DNA from: Collimonas silvisoli
GTDB lineage: Bacteria; Pseudomonadota; Gammaproteobacteria; Burkholderiales; Burkholderiaceae_D
DNA length: 64,000 nucleotides
Reading direction: 5' to 3'
Assembly (NCBI RefSeq): GCF_018305005.1
Contig: NZ_JAGQEG010000012.1
Location: 1-64,000, forward strand
Position numbers and translations under genes: made by a program. Of this stretch, positions 45,478 to 53,699 are shown in pieces. The notes beneath the pieces are model-generated. The model was given only the letters and a program-made list of their open reading frames with translations. It was not told the origin of the DNA and made no database searches. Within the stretch, counting starts at the first letter, position 1; every line of letters starts with the position of its first letter.

Positions 45478-46242
45478 TTAATTGGACCAGCCGCCATCGA
45501 TCACATGGATGGCGCCGGTGGTAAACGATGATTCGTCGGACGCCAGGTACAGCGCCAAGGCAGCGATTTCTTCAGCCTTGCCGACCCGGCCCATCGGCTG
45601 GCGGGCGACAAAAGCGGCCTGGATTTCAGCGATCTCAACGCCTTGCTGCTGCGCCTGTTCCTTGATCCGCGCCACCAGCGACGGTGATTCCACCGTGCCC
45701 GGACAGATAGCGTTGCAGCGAATCCCCTTGGCAACGAAATCCGCGGCTAGCGCCTTGGTCAAACCGATCACCGCCGCTTTGGTCGTGCCGTACACGAAAC
45801 GATTCGGCACCCCTTTAACGCTGGAAGCGGCAGACGCCATGTTGATGATGGAACCGCCGCCTTGCGCCAGCATCCCTGGCAACAGCGCTTGGATCAGGCG
45901 GTACATGGAGGAGACGTTGATATCCCACGAAAAATGCCAGTCTTGTTCGCTGCAATCCAGGATGCTGCCGTGGTGGACATAGCCGGCGCAATTGAATAGC
46001 ACGTCGAAACGGGAATCTGATTGCGCCAATGCGGCCACCGCCTTGGCGTCGGTGACGTCAAGATGCTGCGTGACAAGCGCGACGCCGTCGGCACGAGCAA
46101 TCGCGGCAGTCTCGTCCAAGGCGTTCCGGTTAATGTCGGTAGCCAGCACCTGCCCTCCTTCGCGGGCAAACAGCAAGGCGCTGGCGCGCCCTATGCCTTG
46201 TCCAGCCGCAGTCACCAGGATGCGCTTTCCTTGTAGCCTCAT
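45478..46242 (-). CDS. SDR, probable 2-keto-3-deoxy-L-fuconate dehydrogenase
   Basis: A 254-residue SDR: TAAGQGIG at about residues 11-18, NCAG near 82, catalytic Tyr in VYGTTKAAVIGLTKALAADFV. The PGTVESPSLVARIKEQAQQQGVEIAEIQAAFVARQPMGRVGKAEEIA stretch is typical of the dehydrogenases that oxidise 2-keto-3-deoxy-L-fuconate to the 2,4-diketo acid. The ATG at 46242 has GGAG 9 bases upstream; the longer frame to 46371 has no such support. It is the first gene of the leftward fucose-type operon and follows a palindromic operator candidate. Confidence 0.85.
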   Translation of the reverse strand: MRLQGKRILVTAAGQGIGRASALLFAREGGQVLATDINRNALDETAAIARADGVALVTQHLDVTDAKAVAALAQSDSRFDVLFNCAGYVHHGSILDCSEQDWHFSWDINVSSMYRLIQALLPGMLAQGGGSIINMASAASSVKGVPNRFVYGTTKAAVIGLTKALAADFVAKGIRCNAICPGTVESPSLVARIKEQAQQQGVEIAEIQAAFVARQPMGRVGKAEEIAALALYLASDESSFTTGAIHVIDGGWSN

Positions 46243-46311
46243 TGAAACTGTCTCCATGGTTTTTATATTTTGACCAGGACTTGCTTGCCGTTCGATGGAG
46301 ATCGGCCCATA

Positions 46312-46328
46312 GGTCCATTGGCTGGACC
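46312..46328. promoter_or_regulatory. Operator candidate upstream of the fucose-type operon
   Basis: GGTCCA (46312-46317) and TGGACC (46323-46328) form a 17-bp palindrome around TTGGC. It overlaps a second symmetrical pair, ATTGG/CCAAT (46317-46321 and 46327-46331). It lies 70 bases before the first gene of the operon, next to TATTAT on the coding strand. No regulator gene for the operon lies in the window. Confidence 0.4.
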
Positions 46329-46373
46329 AATAATAGTGCTTATATTTGGGCTTTGCAATGAATAAATGCAAGT

Positions 46374-46424
46374 CAAGATTGACCCTGCCCTGGTAAGCAG
46401 CGCCAATCTTGAGGACAGGGTCAA
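46374..46424. other. Two interlocking inverted repeats upstream of the fucose-type operon
   Basis: CAAGATTG (46374-46381) pairs with CAATCTTG (46404-46411), while TTGACCCTG (46379-46387) pairs with CAGGGTCAA (46416-46424). Because the left arms overlap and the right arms are staggered, the two stems compete. They lie just after the stop of the PqaA-like gene and could form its terminator or a switchable structure. Confidence 0.5.
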
Positions 46425-46436
46425 CCTGCCTGCAGC

Positions 46437-47984
46437 CTAGGGCCTGTTGACATTTGATTTGGGAGGTGCGTTTGTTGCAAGAGGCAATTCGGCTGTTGTT
46501 TTACAAACAGGTCCAAGCTCAAGTGGCGGCGTTGCTGGATAAGCCTTGGGCAATATCCGTACTGGCGAAGTAATCACAAAGCCGTCTGCAAATTGCGCTT
46601 CGACAAAAGAGGCTCGCCACCCTTCATTTGGTGCTGCCATTGCGACTGTCACGGTCTGCGCAGCTGCAATCGGCCTCGCTTCGTAACGAATCCCGCAGGC
46701 ATAACGAAAATCGCGTGCAACCGGATTGGAAGCAACCCATTGCACTACCTTCACCGGCATTTCAGAAAAGCTAAGCTGCAGCACATCGCTGGCATTGCCT
46801 CCCTCTCCTCCGCTCTTTGCCAATTGCATCTCGATTGCCGGCAGCGCTGTCGCATGTTGCACACGGTTGATCAGTGTGATCAATGAAGTCTCTACATACT
46901 TGAGAATCCCGTAATGATTAGAATTAGGCGCCACACGCAACGCTTTTACGCCAGGCAATCCATCGAAATAATAACTTGCGTTATCGGGCGCAAAAAAGTC
47001 GTCGCCGCTGGCATTGACTATATATTTGGGAATCGCGAGCCGCTGCGCATATGCACTGTCCAGATAACGCAATGGGTCTTCGATTTGCAACAATTTGTCA
47101 AAACTTTCTGTTTTGCGTTGTGCGGTAACGCCTTCTCGCTGGTAATCGCCAAACGCCAATGGCCAGTTTCCACCATAAACCTGCTTGGTATGCTCCAACA
47201 CCTTATCCATATTCAAGATGTCGATCACGAACGGCGCAATCGCCTCGATTCGCGAATCGGCAATTGCCGCCAGCCAGACACCCCAGGCACGCTTCGATGC
47301 GCCAGCCGCAATGAATGCCTGTATTTTCCATGGCTGCAGTTCTTTTTCCGCCAGATCCATGGTCTTAACGATAGCCTCCATCATCGGCACATGCAGCGAC
47401 ATGAAAGGACGCGCTTCCGGCGCTTGCATAAATAATTTCCAGCTATGGGCAACGCTGCTGTCTTCTCGGCGTCCGATGCCGTCATCCATGTAAGTCAAAA
47501 ACTGATTGGGAACATTGCTGACCGAAACAACGATGGTTTTTGTTTGCTGAGCGATCGCAATAGCCGTCGCTTCAGTAAAATCGGAGGCTGATTTGACGCT
47601 CGCATCGGCTGTCGCGGTATTTATACCGTTATTTGCCACTAGTAAAACCCGGCCGGTCAAGGCGCCGGTTGGAATATAAATATCGACATCATGCTTCCAT
47701 GCTACGGGCTGCGCCATCTTATCCGGCGACCAGTTTTGCGAGGTCAGTTCAAACCGACGCTTCTGAACACCTGGCAATTGCTCCGTCTCCTTGCTTGCAT
47801 ATACCAGGGGTTGCGATGCTTCTGCCGTACGATAACAGGCCAGCACTTGGTTAAAACGATTCCCGCTATTTTCAAAACATCTCTGCGCAGCATCTGAAGA
47901 TCGCACCGGCCCCGAGCCACATCCAGCCAGGCAGAAGAGACCAGATATAACAACGAGCTTACTCAACCTATTCAATCGACTCAT
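46437..47984 (-). CDS. PhoPQ-activated (PqaA-family) lipoprotein, alpha/beta-hydrolase-like
   Basis: A 515-residue lipoprotein: lipobox LAGC near residue 22, then a PqaA-type domain. Family segments include WKHDVDIYIPTGALTGRVLLVANNG, VSNVPNQFL, FIAAGASKRAWGVWLAAIADSRIEAIAPFVIDILN, PKYIVNASGDDFFAPDNASYYFDGLPGVKALRVAPNSNHYG. The block GASKRAW replaces the usual nucleophile elbow with Ser, and SGDDFF and NSNHYG would supply Asp and His. Members were named from Salmonella PqaA (PhoPQ-regulated, linked to antimicrobial-peptide resistance); the biochemical role is unknown. It stands upstream of the fucose-type operon, separated by interlocking hairpins. Confidence 0.87.
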   Translation of the reverse strand: MSRLNRLSKLVVISGLFCLAGCGSGPVRSSDAAQRCFENSGNRFNQVLACYRTAEASQPLVYASKETEQLPGVQKRRFELTSQNWSPDKMAQPVAWKHDVDIYIPTGALTGRVLLVANNGINTATADASVKSASDFTEATAIAIAQQTKTIVVSVSNVPNQFLTYMDDGIGRREDSSVAHSWKLFMQAPEARPFMSLHVPMMEAIVKTMDLAEKELQPWKIQAFIAAGASKRAWGVWLAAIADSRIEAIAPFVIDILNMDKVLEHTKQVYGGNWPLAFGDYQREGVTAQRKTESFDKLLQIEDPLRYLDSAYAQRLAIPKYIVNASGDDFFAPDNASYYFDGLPGVKALRVAPNSNHYGILKYVETSLITLINRVQHATALPAIEMQLAKSGGEGGNASDVLQLSFSEMPVKVVQWVASNPVARDFRYACGIRYEARPIAAAQTVTVAMAAPNEGWRASFVEAQFADGFVITSPVRILPKAYPATPPLELGPVCKTTAELPLATNAPPKSNVNRP

Positions 47985-48428
47985 AACACCCTTTGTAAAA
48001 TTTCAGCAATTTTCCCTGGCAATACTCAGCAGCCTGACGGATGCTTGCATCCACTTCTTTGCGCATCTCTGCGACCTGACTTTCCTCAAAGTCTGAAAAT
48101 TCGACTCTTTCCTATCCGGTTATTTAGGGAAGTTTACGACTCTATCTCGTCCGATAGGGATTTTCTTATAGAAGATCAGGATGCGCCGACATTTTCCATA
48201 CGGAAAAATTGTTATGCTGACTGAACTCAGCTAAAACGATATTTCTCAAGGGCCGTGCTTATGCAATTAGCAGAATGCGATTGTAGTGAAGGCAAGGTCC
48301 GATCTCAACGCATGGCCTTGAGCATGAGGTCGCGTGTTCTTATCTTCTTCCATCCTTTGTTGTAAAGCGTTGGTTGTACAGCAGCAAATAATCCTAGTTT
48401 AACAATCTCACTTTGAGGAATACCATTC
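47985..48428. other. Intergenic region between PqaA-like and GH28 genes; no gene seen
   Basis: About 440 bases, AT-rich and divergent, presumably holding both promoters. The only structures I note are TTTTCC/GGAAAA around ATAC (48192-48207) and CTATC/GATAG (48142-48157). No coding frame is supported. Confidence 0.5.
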
Positions 48429-49688
48429 ATGCGCGTCAATCATGTCGGTTCTCTATCCGCTTTAGGTCTCGGCTCCGCCATTCTTCTGCATATCGCTTCT
48501 GCCGGAGCGCAGACTTTGGCGACAGGCGACAGCCGGAGCGTCAGCGAACCTGTCTATCCTGCTGTCTGCACTACGCCACTCGTTGCCCAATTCAGCAGCA
48601 CGCAACGCGCCTCGCCACCACAATCGGACGATACCGGCCGCTTGCAGGCTGCGCTGAATCAGTGCGCCGGCACCGGCAAGAGCGTGGTGCTCACTGCATC
48701 TGGTCCAAATGACGCCTTCTACACCGATAGCTTGAAAGTCAGCGGAGAGGGCTTGGTCATTGGTCCGGGCGTCACCTTGTATGGCAACGACAGTTACGCA
48801 GGCAATGCTAACCTGATCCAGATTACCGGCGCCAACTCTTCGCTGATGGGGCCGGGCACGGTTGACGGCCGCGGTGATCTCATCAGCGGCCACGCGCGTC
48901 TGGTCCAGGCCAACAAAATCAACAATTTGATTGTCTACAACGTCACGCTCGCACAGGCGCGTCACCCGAACCTGTACGTCGAAGGCGGCAACGGCTTCAC
49001 TGCTTGGGGCGTCACCATTCGTACCCCCGCCAACCGCAACCAGGCCGATGGCATCGACATCGACAGTCTCACGAATGCCACGGTCATCAATTCCTCCATC
49101 GACGCTGGCGACGACGGCGTGGCTGTCAAGACCAACTCCGGCAATCTGTCCAACGTCACGGTGGCCAACACCAGGGTCTACGGCACCCATGGACTCACCG
49201 TCGGCAGCGTCTACAAGAATACCGTCTCGAACGTTCTCTTCAAAGACAACTATGTGTACGGTGTCGATCACAACGGGATTGCCGCCACGACTGCCAACGC
49301 GATCAACGTCAAGACCGGCAGCTGTGGCCTGACAGTGAAGCAAGTCAGCTATGTCAACACCTGCATCAAGCAAGCCAAGCGACTGATCATCATGGATACC
49401 AATTACGGCGCTTGCACCGGGAGCGGTAGCCCATCGTTATCGGACATCGTGGTCAATGGCGTCTATGCGACTGAATCCAAGTCGGGCGCCTATACCATGA
49501 TCGATGGACGCAATTCCAGCTATCCAGTCGGCGCTTACCTGGCGCATGTCAGCCTGGACGCCACCGCACAAAGCGGCGACCAGTATGCGACAGTAGGCTT
49601 GGATGCTTCGAACGACACACCGTCGGGAACTGGAGTGACCACCTCCAGTTTCTCGATGAGCGGCAACGTACCAAGCTGCACGTTTTGA
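48429..49688 (+). CDS. Secreted glycoside hydrolase family 28 protein (polygalacturonase-like)
   Basis: A 419-residue secreted protein with a signal peptide (about residues 1-27, SAGA before QTLATG) and a right-handed beta-helix body. GH28 catalytic blocks are recognisable: NQADGIDID (Asp207, Asp210), DAGDDGVAVK (Asp228, Asp229) and THGLTVGS (His254). The usual fourth block, RIK, is not obvious; VDHNGIAATTANAINVK occupies its approximate place. It probably hydrolyses pectin-type polygalacturonate outside the cell, which fits a soil or plant-associated life. GAGGAA precedes the ATG. Cysteines in the last third suggest disulfides. Confidence 0.85.
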   Translation: MRVNHVGSLSALGLGSAILLHIASAGAQTLATGDSRSVSEPVYPAVCTTPLVAQFSSTQRASPPQSDDTGRLQAALNQCAGTGKSVVLTASGPNDAFYTDSLKVSGEGLVIGPGVTLYGNDSYAGNANLIQITGANSSLMGPGTVDGRGDLISGHARLVQANKINNLIVYNVTLAQARHPNLYVEGGNGFTAWGVTIRTPANRNQADGIDIDSLTNATVINSSIDAGDDGVAVKTNSGNLSNVTVANTRVYGTHGLTVGSVYKNTVSNVLFKDNYVYGVDHNGIAATTANAINVKTGSCGLTVKQVSYVNTCIKQAKRLIIMDTNYGACTGSGSPSLSDIVVNGVYATESKSGAYTMIDGRNSSYPVGAYLAHVSLDATAQSGDQYATVGLDASNDTPSGTGVTTSSFSMSGNVPSCTF

Positions 49689-49753
49689 CAAAGGCCGTAT
49701 TTTTGTGCACGAGGACCGGCGGCGCGAGCTGCCGGTCCTCATGATTACGCGGC

Positions 49754-50773
49754 ATGAAGCCGCGGCGAATCGATCCACCTGCCATCACCGAAGCCATGCC
49801 TGCAATATGTTCGCCAAGCGTCGCCATGATCGCCGCCGCCATTACCGGATCGGCGCTGATCGCCCTATACGCTTGGCAAGACCAGCCTGCGCAAAATTCC
49901 GCCGCGCCAGCACTGGTGCGCGCGGCGTCCCCCGTGTTTGGTCCAGGAGCCCTACCCGCCCCGGGTATCAGCGATGCGATTTCCACATTCCCGAACAACA
50001 ACGGTCTGTCCCCGCCCGGCGGGCTGGCAGTGACAGAAAACGGGGAACTGGTAGTCAACATTGCATTACTCGACGTAATCGATTTCTTTTTACTCGAGCA
50101 ATCGGACGGTGATCGCGCAAGCACGCTGAAACTTTATTTGAAAAGCAAACTGCCGGACCCGGCTTATCATGAGGCGGAACAAATCGTCGATCACTATCAA
50201 ACTTACATGAAAGAATATGATAGCTTGCTCGCGGTGCAGAATTTTGGAGCGCAACGCACGGCGACCATACGATCGGATATCAGCCGTATTGCAACGTGGT
50301 CCGAGCAACGCAATCGCCTGCGGCAAAGCATCCTTGGCGAAAATCTTGTGCAAGCCTGGTATCAGAACGACGACGCACAGTTGCAGCAAGTATTGGGGGA
50401 GCTGCAGCAGCACAATGACGCCGCCGTCTCGTTGCAAGGGCAAGCGCCGTCGTCGATAAATGCGACGCCCTTACCGACAATTGTTCCGCGCTGGAGCAAC
50501 GCCGGCGATGAAGCGCATCACAATGCATACATGCAAGACGTGCTTGCCAAGGCAACCCGCAGTTTCAGTGCATCAGCGGAGGAGCGCCGGCAATGGTCGA
50601 TCCCATATACAGCATTTGTGGATGCTGCGAATCGCGTTGATCGGGAAGCACAGGTCGATCGATCCAAGCGGAATTTTCAAATTCAAAAACTGCTGAACCA
50701 ATACTTTCATACAGAGGCGGAAAAAGAACTCGCGCACGACCGATGGGAAGGCATGCACGGCTCGATCAATTAG
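49754..50773 (+). CDS. Lipase chaperone-like protein (LifO/Lif family), no lipase nearby
   Basis: A 339-residue protein with one N-terminal membrane helix (about residues 21-41), then a Pro/Ala-rich linker and a long helical periplasmic part. The segment LVVNIALLDVIDFFLLEQSDGDRASTLKLYLKSKLP, followed by AEQIVDHYQTYMKEYDSL, resembles the lipase-foldase motif and first mini-domain of Lif proteins (RxxFDYFLSAxGE). The conserved Arg and Tyr of that motif are replaced here. Lif proteins fold secreted class I lipases in the periplasm and are normally encoded beside them. No lipase gene is in the window, so the client is elsewhere or different. Family call is moderate. Confidence 0.6.
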   Translation: MKPRRIDPPAITEAMPAICSPSVAMIAAAITGSALIALYAWQDQPAQNSAAPALVRAASPVFGPGALPAPGISDAISTFPNNNGLSPPGGLAVTENGELVVNIALLDVIDFFLLEQSDGDRASTLKLYLKSKLPDPAYHEAEQIVDHYQTYMKEYDSLLAVQNFGAQRTATIRSDISRIATWSEQRNRLRQSILGENLVQAWYQNDDAQLQQVLGELQQHNDAAVSLQGQAPSSINATPLPTIVPRWSNAGDEAHHNAYMQDVLAKATRSFSASAEERRQWSIPYTAFVDAANRVDREAQVDRSKRNFQIQKLLNQYFHTEAEKELAHDRWEGMHGSIN

Positions 50774-51094
50774 CTGGCGAAGCACTCGATTAGACCCGGC
50801 GTCTTGCGCTGGAGCGCGATGCAAGCTGCCGCCTGATTACCGTCAAGATGAGTTAAAGTGCAAAAAAAGACAATTATCGATGTTTTCGATGACTGCGTGA
50901 CGACATTGCGCAAAAGCACTTTTTTTTTTGCACCAGCTCCTGCTTAGCTCAACTGGCATTTCCCCCATATTTTTCATATCCTTTAATCAGGATAAGGTCA
51001 CAACGCGCCAGGAAACGACGTAAAAAGCGGGATTCAAAACAGACCTGTCCAGACAGTGTTGTTGTGTCGGGAAGTCAAACTCAAGGAGACAAAA
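50774..51094. other. Intergenic region before the universal stress gene
   Basis: About 320 bases with no supported gene. It contains an A-tract/T-tract inverted repeat (50858-50933) and the small hairpin ATCCT/AGGAT (50978-50993). The latter is close to where the stress-protein promoter should be. Confidence 0.5.
50858..50933. other. A-tract/T-tract inverted repeat
   Basis: GTGCAAAAAAA (50858-50868) is complementary to TTTTTTTGCAC at 50923-50933, which ends a run of ten Ts. With a loop of about 54 bases, it could be a terminator for the lipase-chaperone-like gene or a curved-DNA element. Confidence 0.4.
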
Positions 51095-51532
51095 ATGTTC
51101 AAGCATTTGCTATTGCCGACCGATGGTTCAGCAGCCTCCGAGGCGGCGATTCGACAAAGCATTCTGTTCGCCAAGGAAACCGGCGCCACGGTCACCGGCG
51201 TCCATGTAATCCCGGAATATCATGTGTTCAGCCGCAACCTGCTGACGCTGACCGAGACCAAAGAGCAATTCGACAAGGAAGGCATAGCGCAAGCCGACAA
51301 ATTCCTGGAAGCAATAACACAGGCCGCACAAGAAGCCGGGGTTCCATGCGACACGGAGTATGTGGTCAACGACCATCCTTATGAAGCCATCATCAAAATG
51401 GCTGAGGACAAAGGATGCGACATGATCACCATGGCTTCGCATGGCAGGAAAGGCGTGCGAGGAATCTTTGCCGGCAGCGAAACCCAGAAAGTGCTAACCC
51501 ATAGCAACAAGCCGGTTCTGGTATTCCGCTAA
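51095..51532 (+). CDS. Universal stress protein (UspA family)
   Basis: A 145-residue Usp domain. It starts MFKHLLLPTDGSAASEAAIRQSILFAKETGATVTGVHVIPEY. It ends with the nucleotide-binding loop in MITMASHGRKGVRGIFAGSETQKVLTHSNKPVLVFR, where G-2x-G-9x-(S/T) is recognisable, implying an ATP-binding Usp. AAGGAGA precedes the ATG at 51095. It is followed by a phosphoribosyltransferase after 86 bases, a pairing often seen in stress-linked clusters of betaproteobacteria. Confidence 0.93.
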   Translation: MFKHLLLPTDGSAASEAAIRQSILFAKETGATVTGVHVIPEYHVFSRNLLTLTETKEQFDKEGIAQADKFLEAITQAAQEAGVPCDTEYVVNDHPYEAIIKMAEDKGCDMITMASHGRKGVRGIFAGSETQKVLTHSNKPVLVFR

Positions 51533-51557
51533 GCGCCGCGCGAGTTGCATGCATTGC

Positions 51558-51584
51558 GTGAATTGAGTGAATTGAGTGAATTGT
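51558..51584. repeat. Short 9-bp tandem repeat, three copies
   Basis: GTGAATTGA is repeated at 51558 and 51567, then GTGAATTGT at 51576. It lies between the stress-protein stop and the phosphoribosyltransferase start. Confidence 0.8.
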
Positions 51585-51618
51585 GCGGCCTGGCCCTTTC
51601 TTTTCAACGGACAAGAAA

Positions 51619-52281
51619 ATGGATAGGCCGCATGTCTTTGCAAATCGAACGGAAGCAGCGGAACTGCTGGCTTTTCACTTGCTTGAATACAAGGGACGCC
51701 GGCCATTGATACTTGCCATTCCGCGTGGCGCCGTACCCATGGGAAAAGTGATAGCCGATCTGCTGCTTGGCGAGTTGGATATTGTGCTGGTGCATAAGCT
51801 CAGCGCGCCCTTCAATCCGGAACGCGCGATCGGCGCCATCGACGAGACAGGCTGGACCTATATCGATCCTTTTTCCGCAGAGTTTGGCGAGACGGAAATT
51901 TATCTGGAAGAAGAAAAGGCGCGCCAACTCCAGGCGCTAAGGCAGCGCCGCGAGCAATACACGCCGTTCAAGCAGCCGATCGACCCCCGCGGCCGCATTG
52001 CAATCATCGTTGACGACGGGGTGGCAACCGGCGCGACCATGATTGCCGCATTGCATGCCGTCCGCGAAAAACAGCCAGCCGAGCTGGTCTGCGCGGTGCC
52101 GGTGGCAGCGGCAGAGAGTCTCGAACAAATCAGGCCGTTGGCCGACATGGTTTTTTGCCTCAATGCCTCTACCAATTTTTTCGCAGTTCAGCAATTCTAC
52201 CGAAACTATCCTCAAGTCGAAGATGATGAGGTGATCAGGCTGCTTTCCCGTAGTGCTAACGGTGAAGAGTCCGGAGACTAG
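51619..52281 (+). CDS. Phosphoribosyltransferase-family protein
   Basis: A 220-residue type I phosphoribosyltransferase. The PRPP-binding loop is IAIIVDDGVATGATMIAALHAVR, with the preceding strands LILAIPRGAVPMGKVIADLL and LDIVLVHKLSAPFNPERAIGAIDETG. The last is typical of the stand-alone PRTases found with dienelactone-hydrolase or Usp genes rather than of salvage enzymes. The base substrate is unknown. I place the start at 51619 (MDRPHVFAN), where the fold begins; a 12-codon extension upstream is possible. Confidence 0.88.
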   Translation: MDRPHVFANRTEAAELLAFHLLEYKGRRPLILAIPRGAVPMGKVIADLLLGELDIVLVHKLSAPFNPERAIGAIDETGWTYIDPFSAEFGETEIYLEEEKARQLQALRQRREQYTPFKQPIDPRGRIAIIVDDGVATGATMIAALHAVREKQPAELVCAVPVAAAESLEQIRPLADMVFCLNASTNFFAVQQFYRNYPQVEDDEVIRLLSRSANGEESGD

Positions 52282-52296
52282 CTCCGGACCGGGAAT

Positions 52297-53658
52297 TCAG
52301 ATCACAGACTTGGAAGTTGCCGGCTGCGGGTAAGACGGAATTTTGCCCAGTTGCCCCGCCGACTTCCCCATTTTCATGCGCGAAGAAACGATCACCGACA
52401 GCAAGCAACCGCCCGCCAGATAGGCCGCCACGGCATGCCACGAACCGTCGACGCCGAGCAAGGCGGTAGCGATAAACGGGGTAAAGCCGCCGCAGATCAC
52501 GCTGGCGAACTGATAGCCGACGCCGGCGCCGCTGTAACGGTATTGCGCGCCGAAAAACTCGGTGAAGAGCGGTTGCTGCACGCTGACCACCATGTCATGC
52601 GCAATATTCGCCAGCAGCACGGAAAAGATCACGATCCAGGCTACCGAGCGGGCTTCCATGGCGAGGAAAAACGGCACCGCCGAAAGCAGGCCGATCATCG
52701 CACCGGTTACGTACACCCGCTTCATGCCGATCCGGTCGGCCAGCATGGCGAAAGCCGGAATCGTGACGCAGCTCACGGCGCCCACCAACAGGCTGATGTT
52801 CAGGAACAGATCGCGCGACATGCCAAGGTTTTTAGTCGAATAGGCCAAGGCAAAGGCGGTGACGATATACATCGTGAACATTTCCGCCATGCGCAGTGCG
52901 ATGATCAGCAAGAAACTCTCGGGATGATTGCGCAAGGCCGCCAGCACCGGGATTTTCACCTTATGCTCGCCATGCATGCCGACTTTCTCGACAAACTCCT
53001 GCGATTCTTCCATGGTCGAGCGAATCCACGCCGCCACCAGCACCAGCACGATGCTGATCAGGAAAGGAACCCGCCAGCCCCACGCCATGAAAGCGTCGTT
53101 GCCCAGCGTATGAGTGAGAATCGAGACAATCCCGGTCGCCAGCACCAGCCCGACGCCATAACCGACTTGCACGCCGCTGCTGTAGAACGCCTTCTTCCCC
53201 TCCGGCGCGCTTTCAACCGCCATCAGCGCCGCCCCGCCCCACTCGCCGCCGACCGCAAAACCTTGCAAGGCGCGCAGCAGGACCAGCGCCAGCGGCGCAT
53301 ACCAGCCGATGCTGGCGTAAGTCGGCAGCAGGCCGATCAATGCAGTGGAAACGCCCATCAGCATCACGGTGATCACCAGCATGCGCTTTCTGCCGAGCCG
53401 GTCGCCGAAATGGCCGAACACGATGCCGCCCAGCGGCCGGAACAGAAAGCCGACGCCGAAGGTGGCGAAGGCGGCCAGCGTGCCTATGGTCGGGCTGACA
53501 CTGGGAAAGAACTGGCTGTTGAATACCAGTGCGGCGGTGATGCCGTACAGCAGAAAATCATACCAGTCGACGACCGCGCCGACGAAGCTGCCAAAGGCCG
53601 CCTTGCGGGCGCGGCGGCCGGCAATGTCTTTTTCCGTTGCAAGATTTTTTGATTTCAT
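52297..53658 (-). CDS. MFS symporter, MHS family (second of a pair)
   Basis: A 453-residue, 12-helix MHS transporter. FGSFVGAVVDWYDFLLYGITAALVFNSQFFP is the N-terminal signature, GHFGDRLGRKRMLVITVMLMG the loop 2-3 motif, and RALQGFAVGGEWGGAALMAVE follows. The start has GGAGACAACA upstream. It is the last of the leftward genes from the quinate/shikimate block and follows a second MHS symporter, so it may import shikimate, quinate, protocatechuate or a related acid. The C-terminal 35 residues are polar. Assignment to the pathway is by position. Confidence 0.88.
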   Translation of the reverse strand: MKSKNLATEKDIAGRRARKAAFGSFVGAVVDWYDFLLYGITAALVFNSQFFPSVSPTIGTLAAFATFGVGFLFRPLGGIVFGHFGDRLGRKRMLVITVMLMGVSTALIGLLPTYASIGWYAPLALVLLRALQGFAVGGEWGGAALMAVESAPEGKKAFYSSGVQVGYGVGLVLATGIVSILTHTLGNDAFMAWGWRVPFLISIVLVLVAAWIRSTMEESQEFVEKVGMHGEHKVKIPVLAALRNHPESFLLIIALRMAEMFTMYIVTAFALAYSTKNLGMSRDLFLNISLLVGAVSCVTIPAFAMLADRIGMKRVYVTGAMIGLLSAVPFFLAMEARSVAWIVIFSVLLANIAHDMVVSVQQPLFTEFFGAQYRYSGAGVGYQFASVICGGFTPFIATALLGVDGSWHAVAAYLAGGCLLSVIVSSRMKMGKSAGQLGKIPSYPQPATSKSVI

Positions 53659-53699
53659 TGTTGTCTCCAGATGATGCGTTCGCACTGCCCGCCAGCTAC

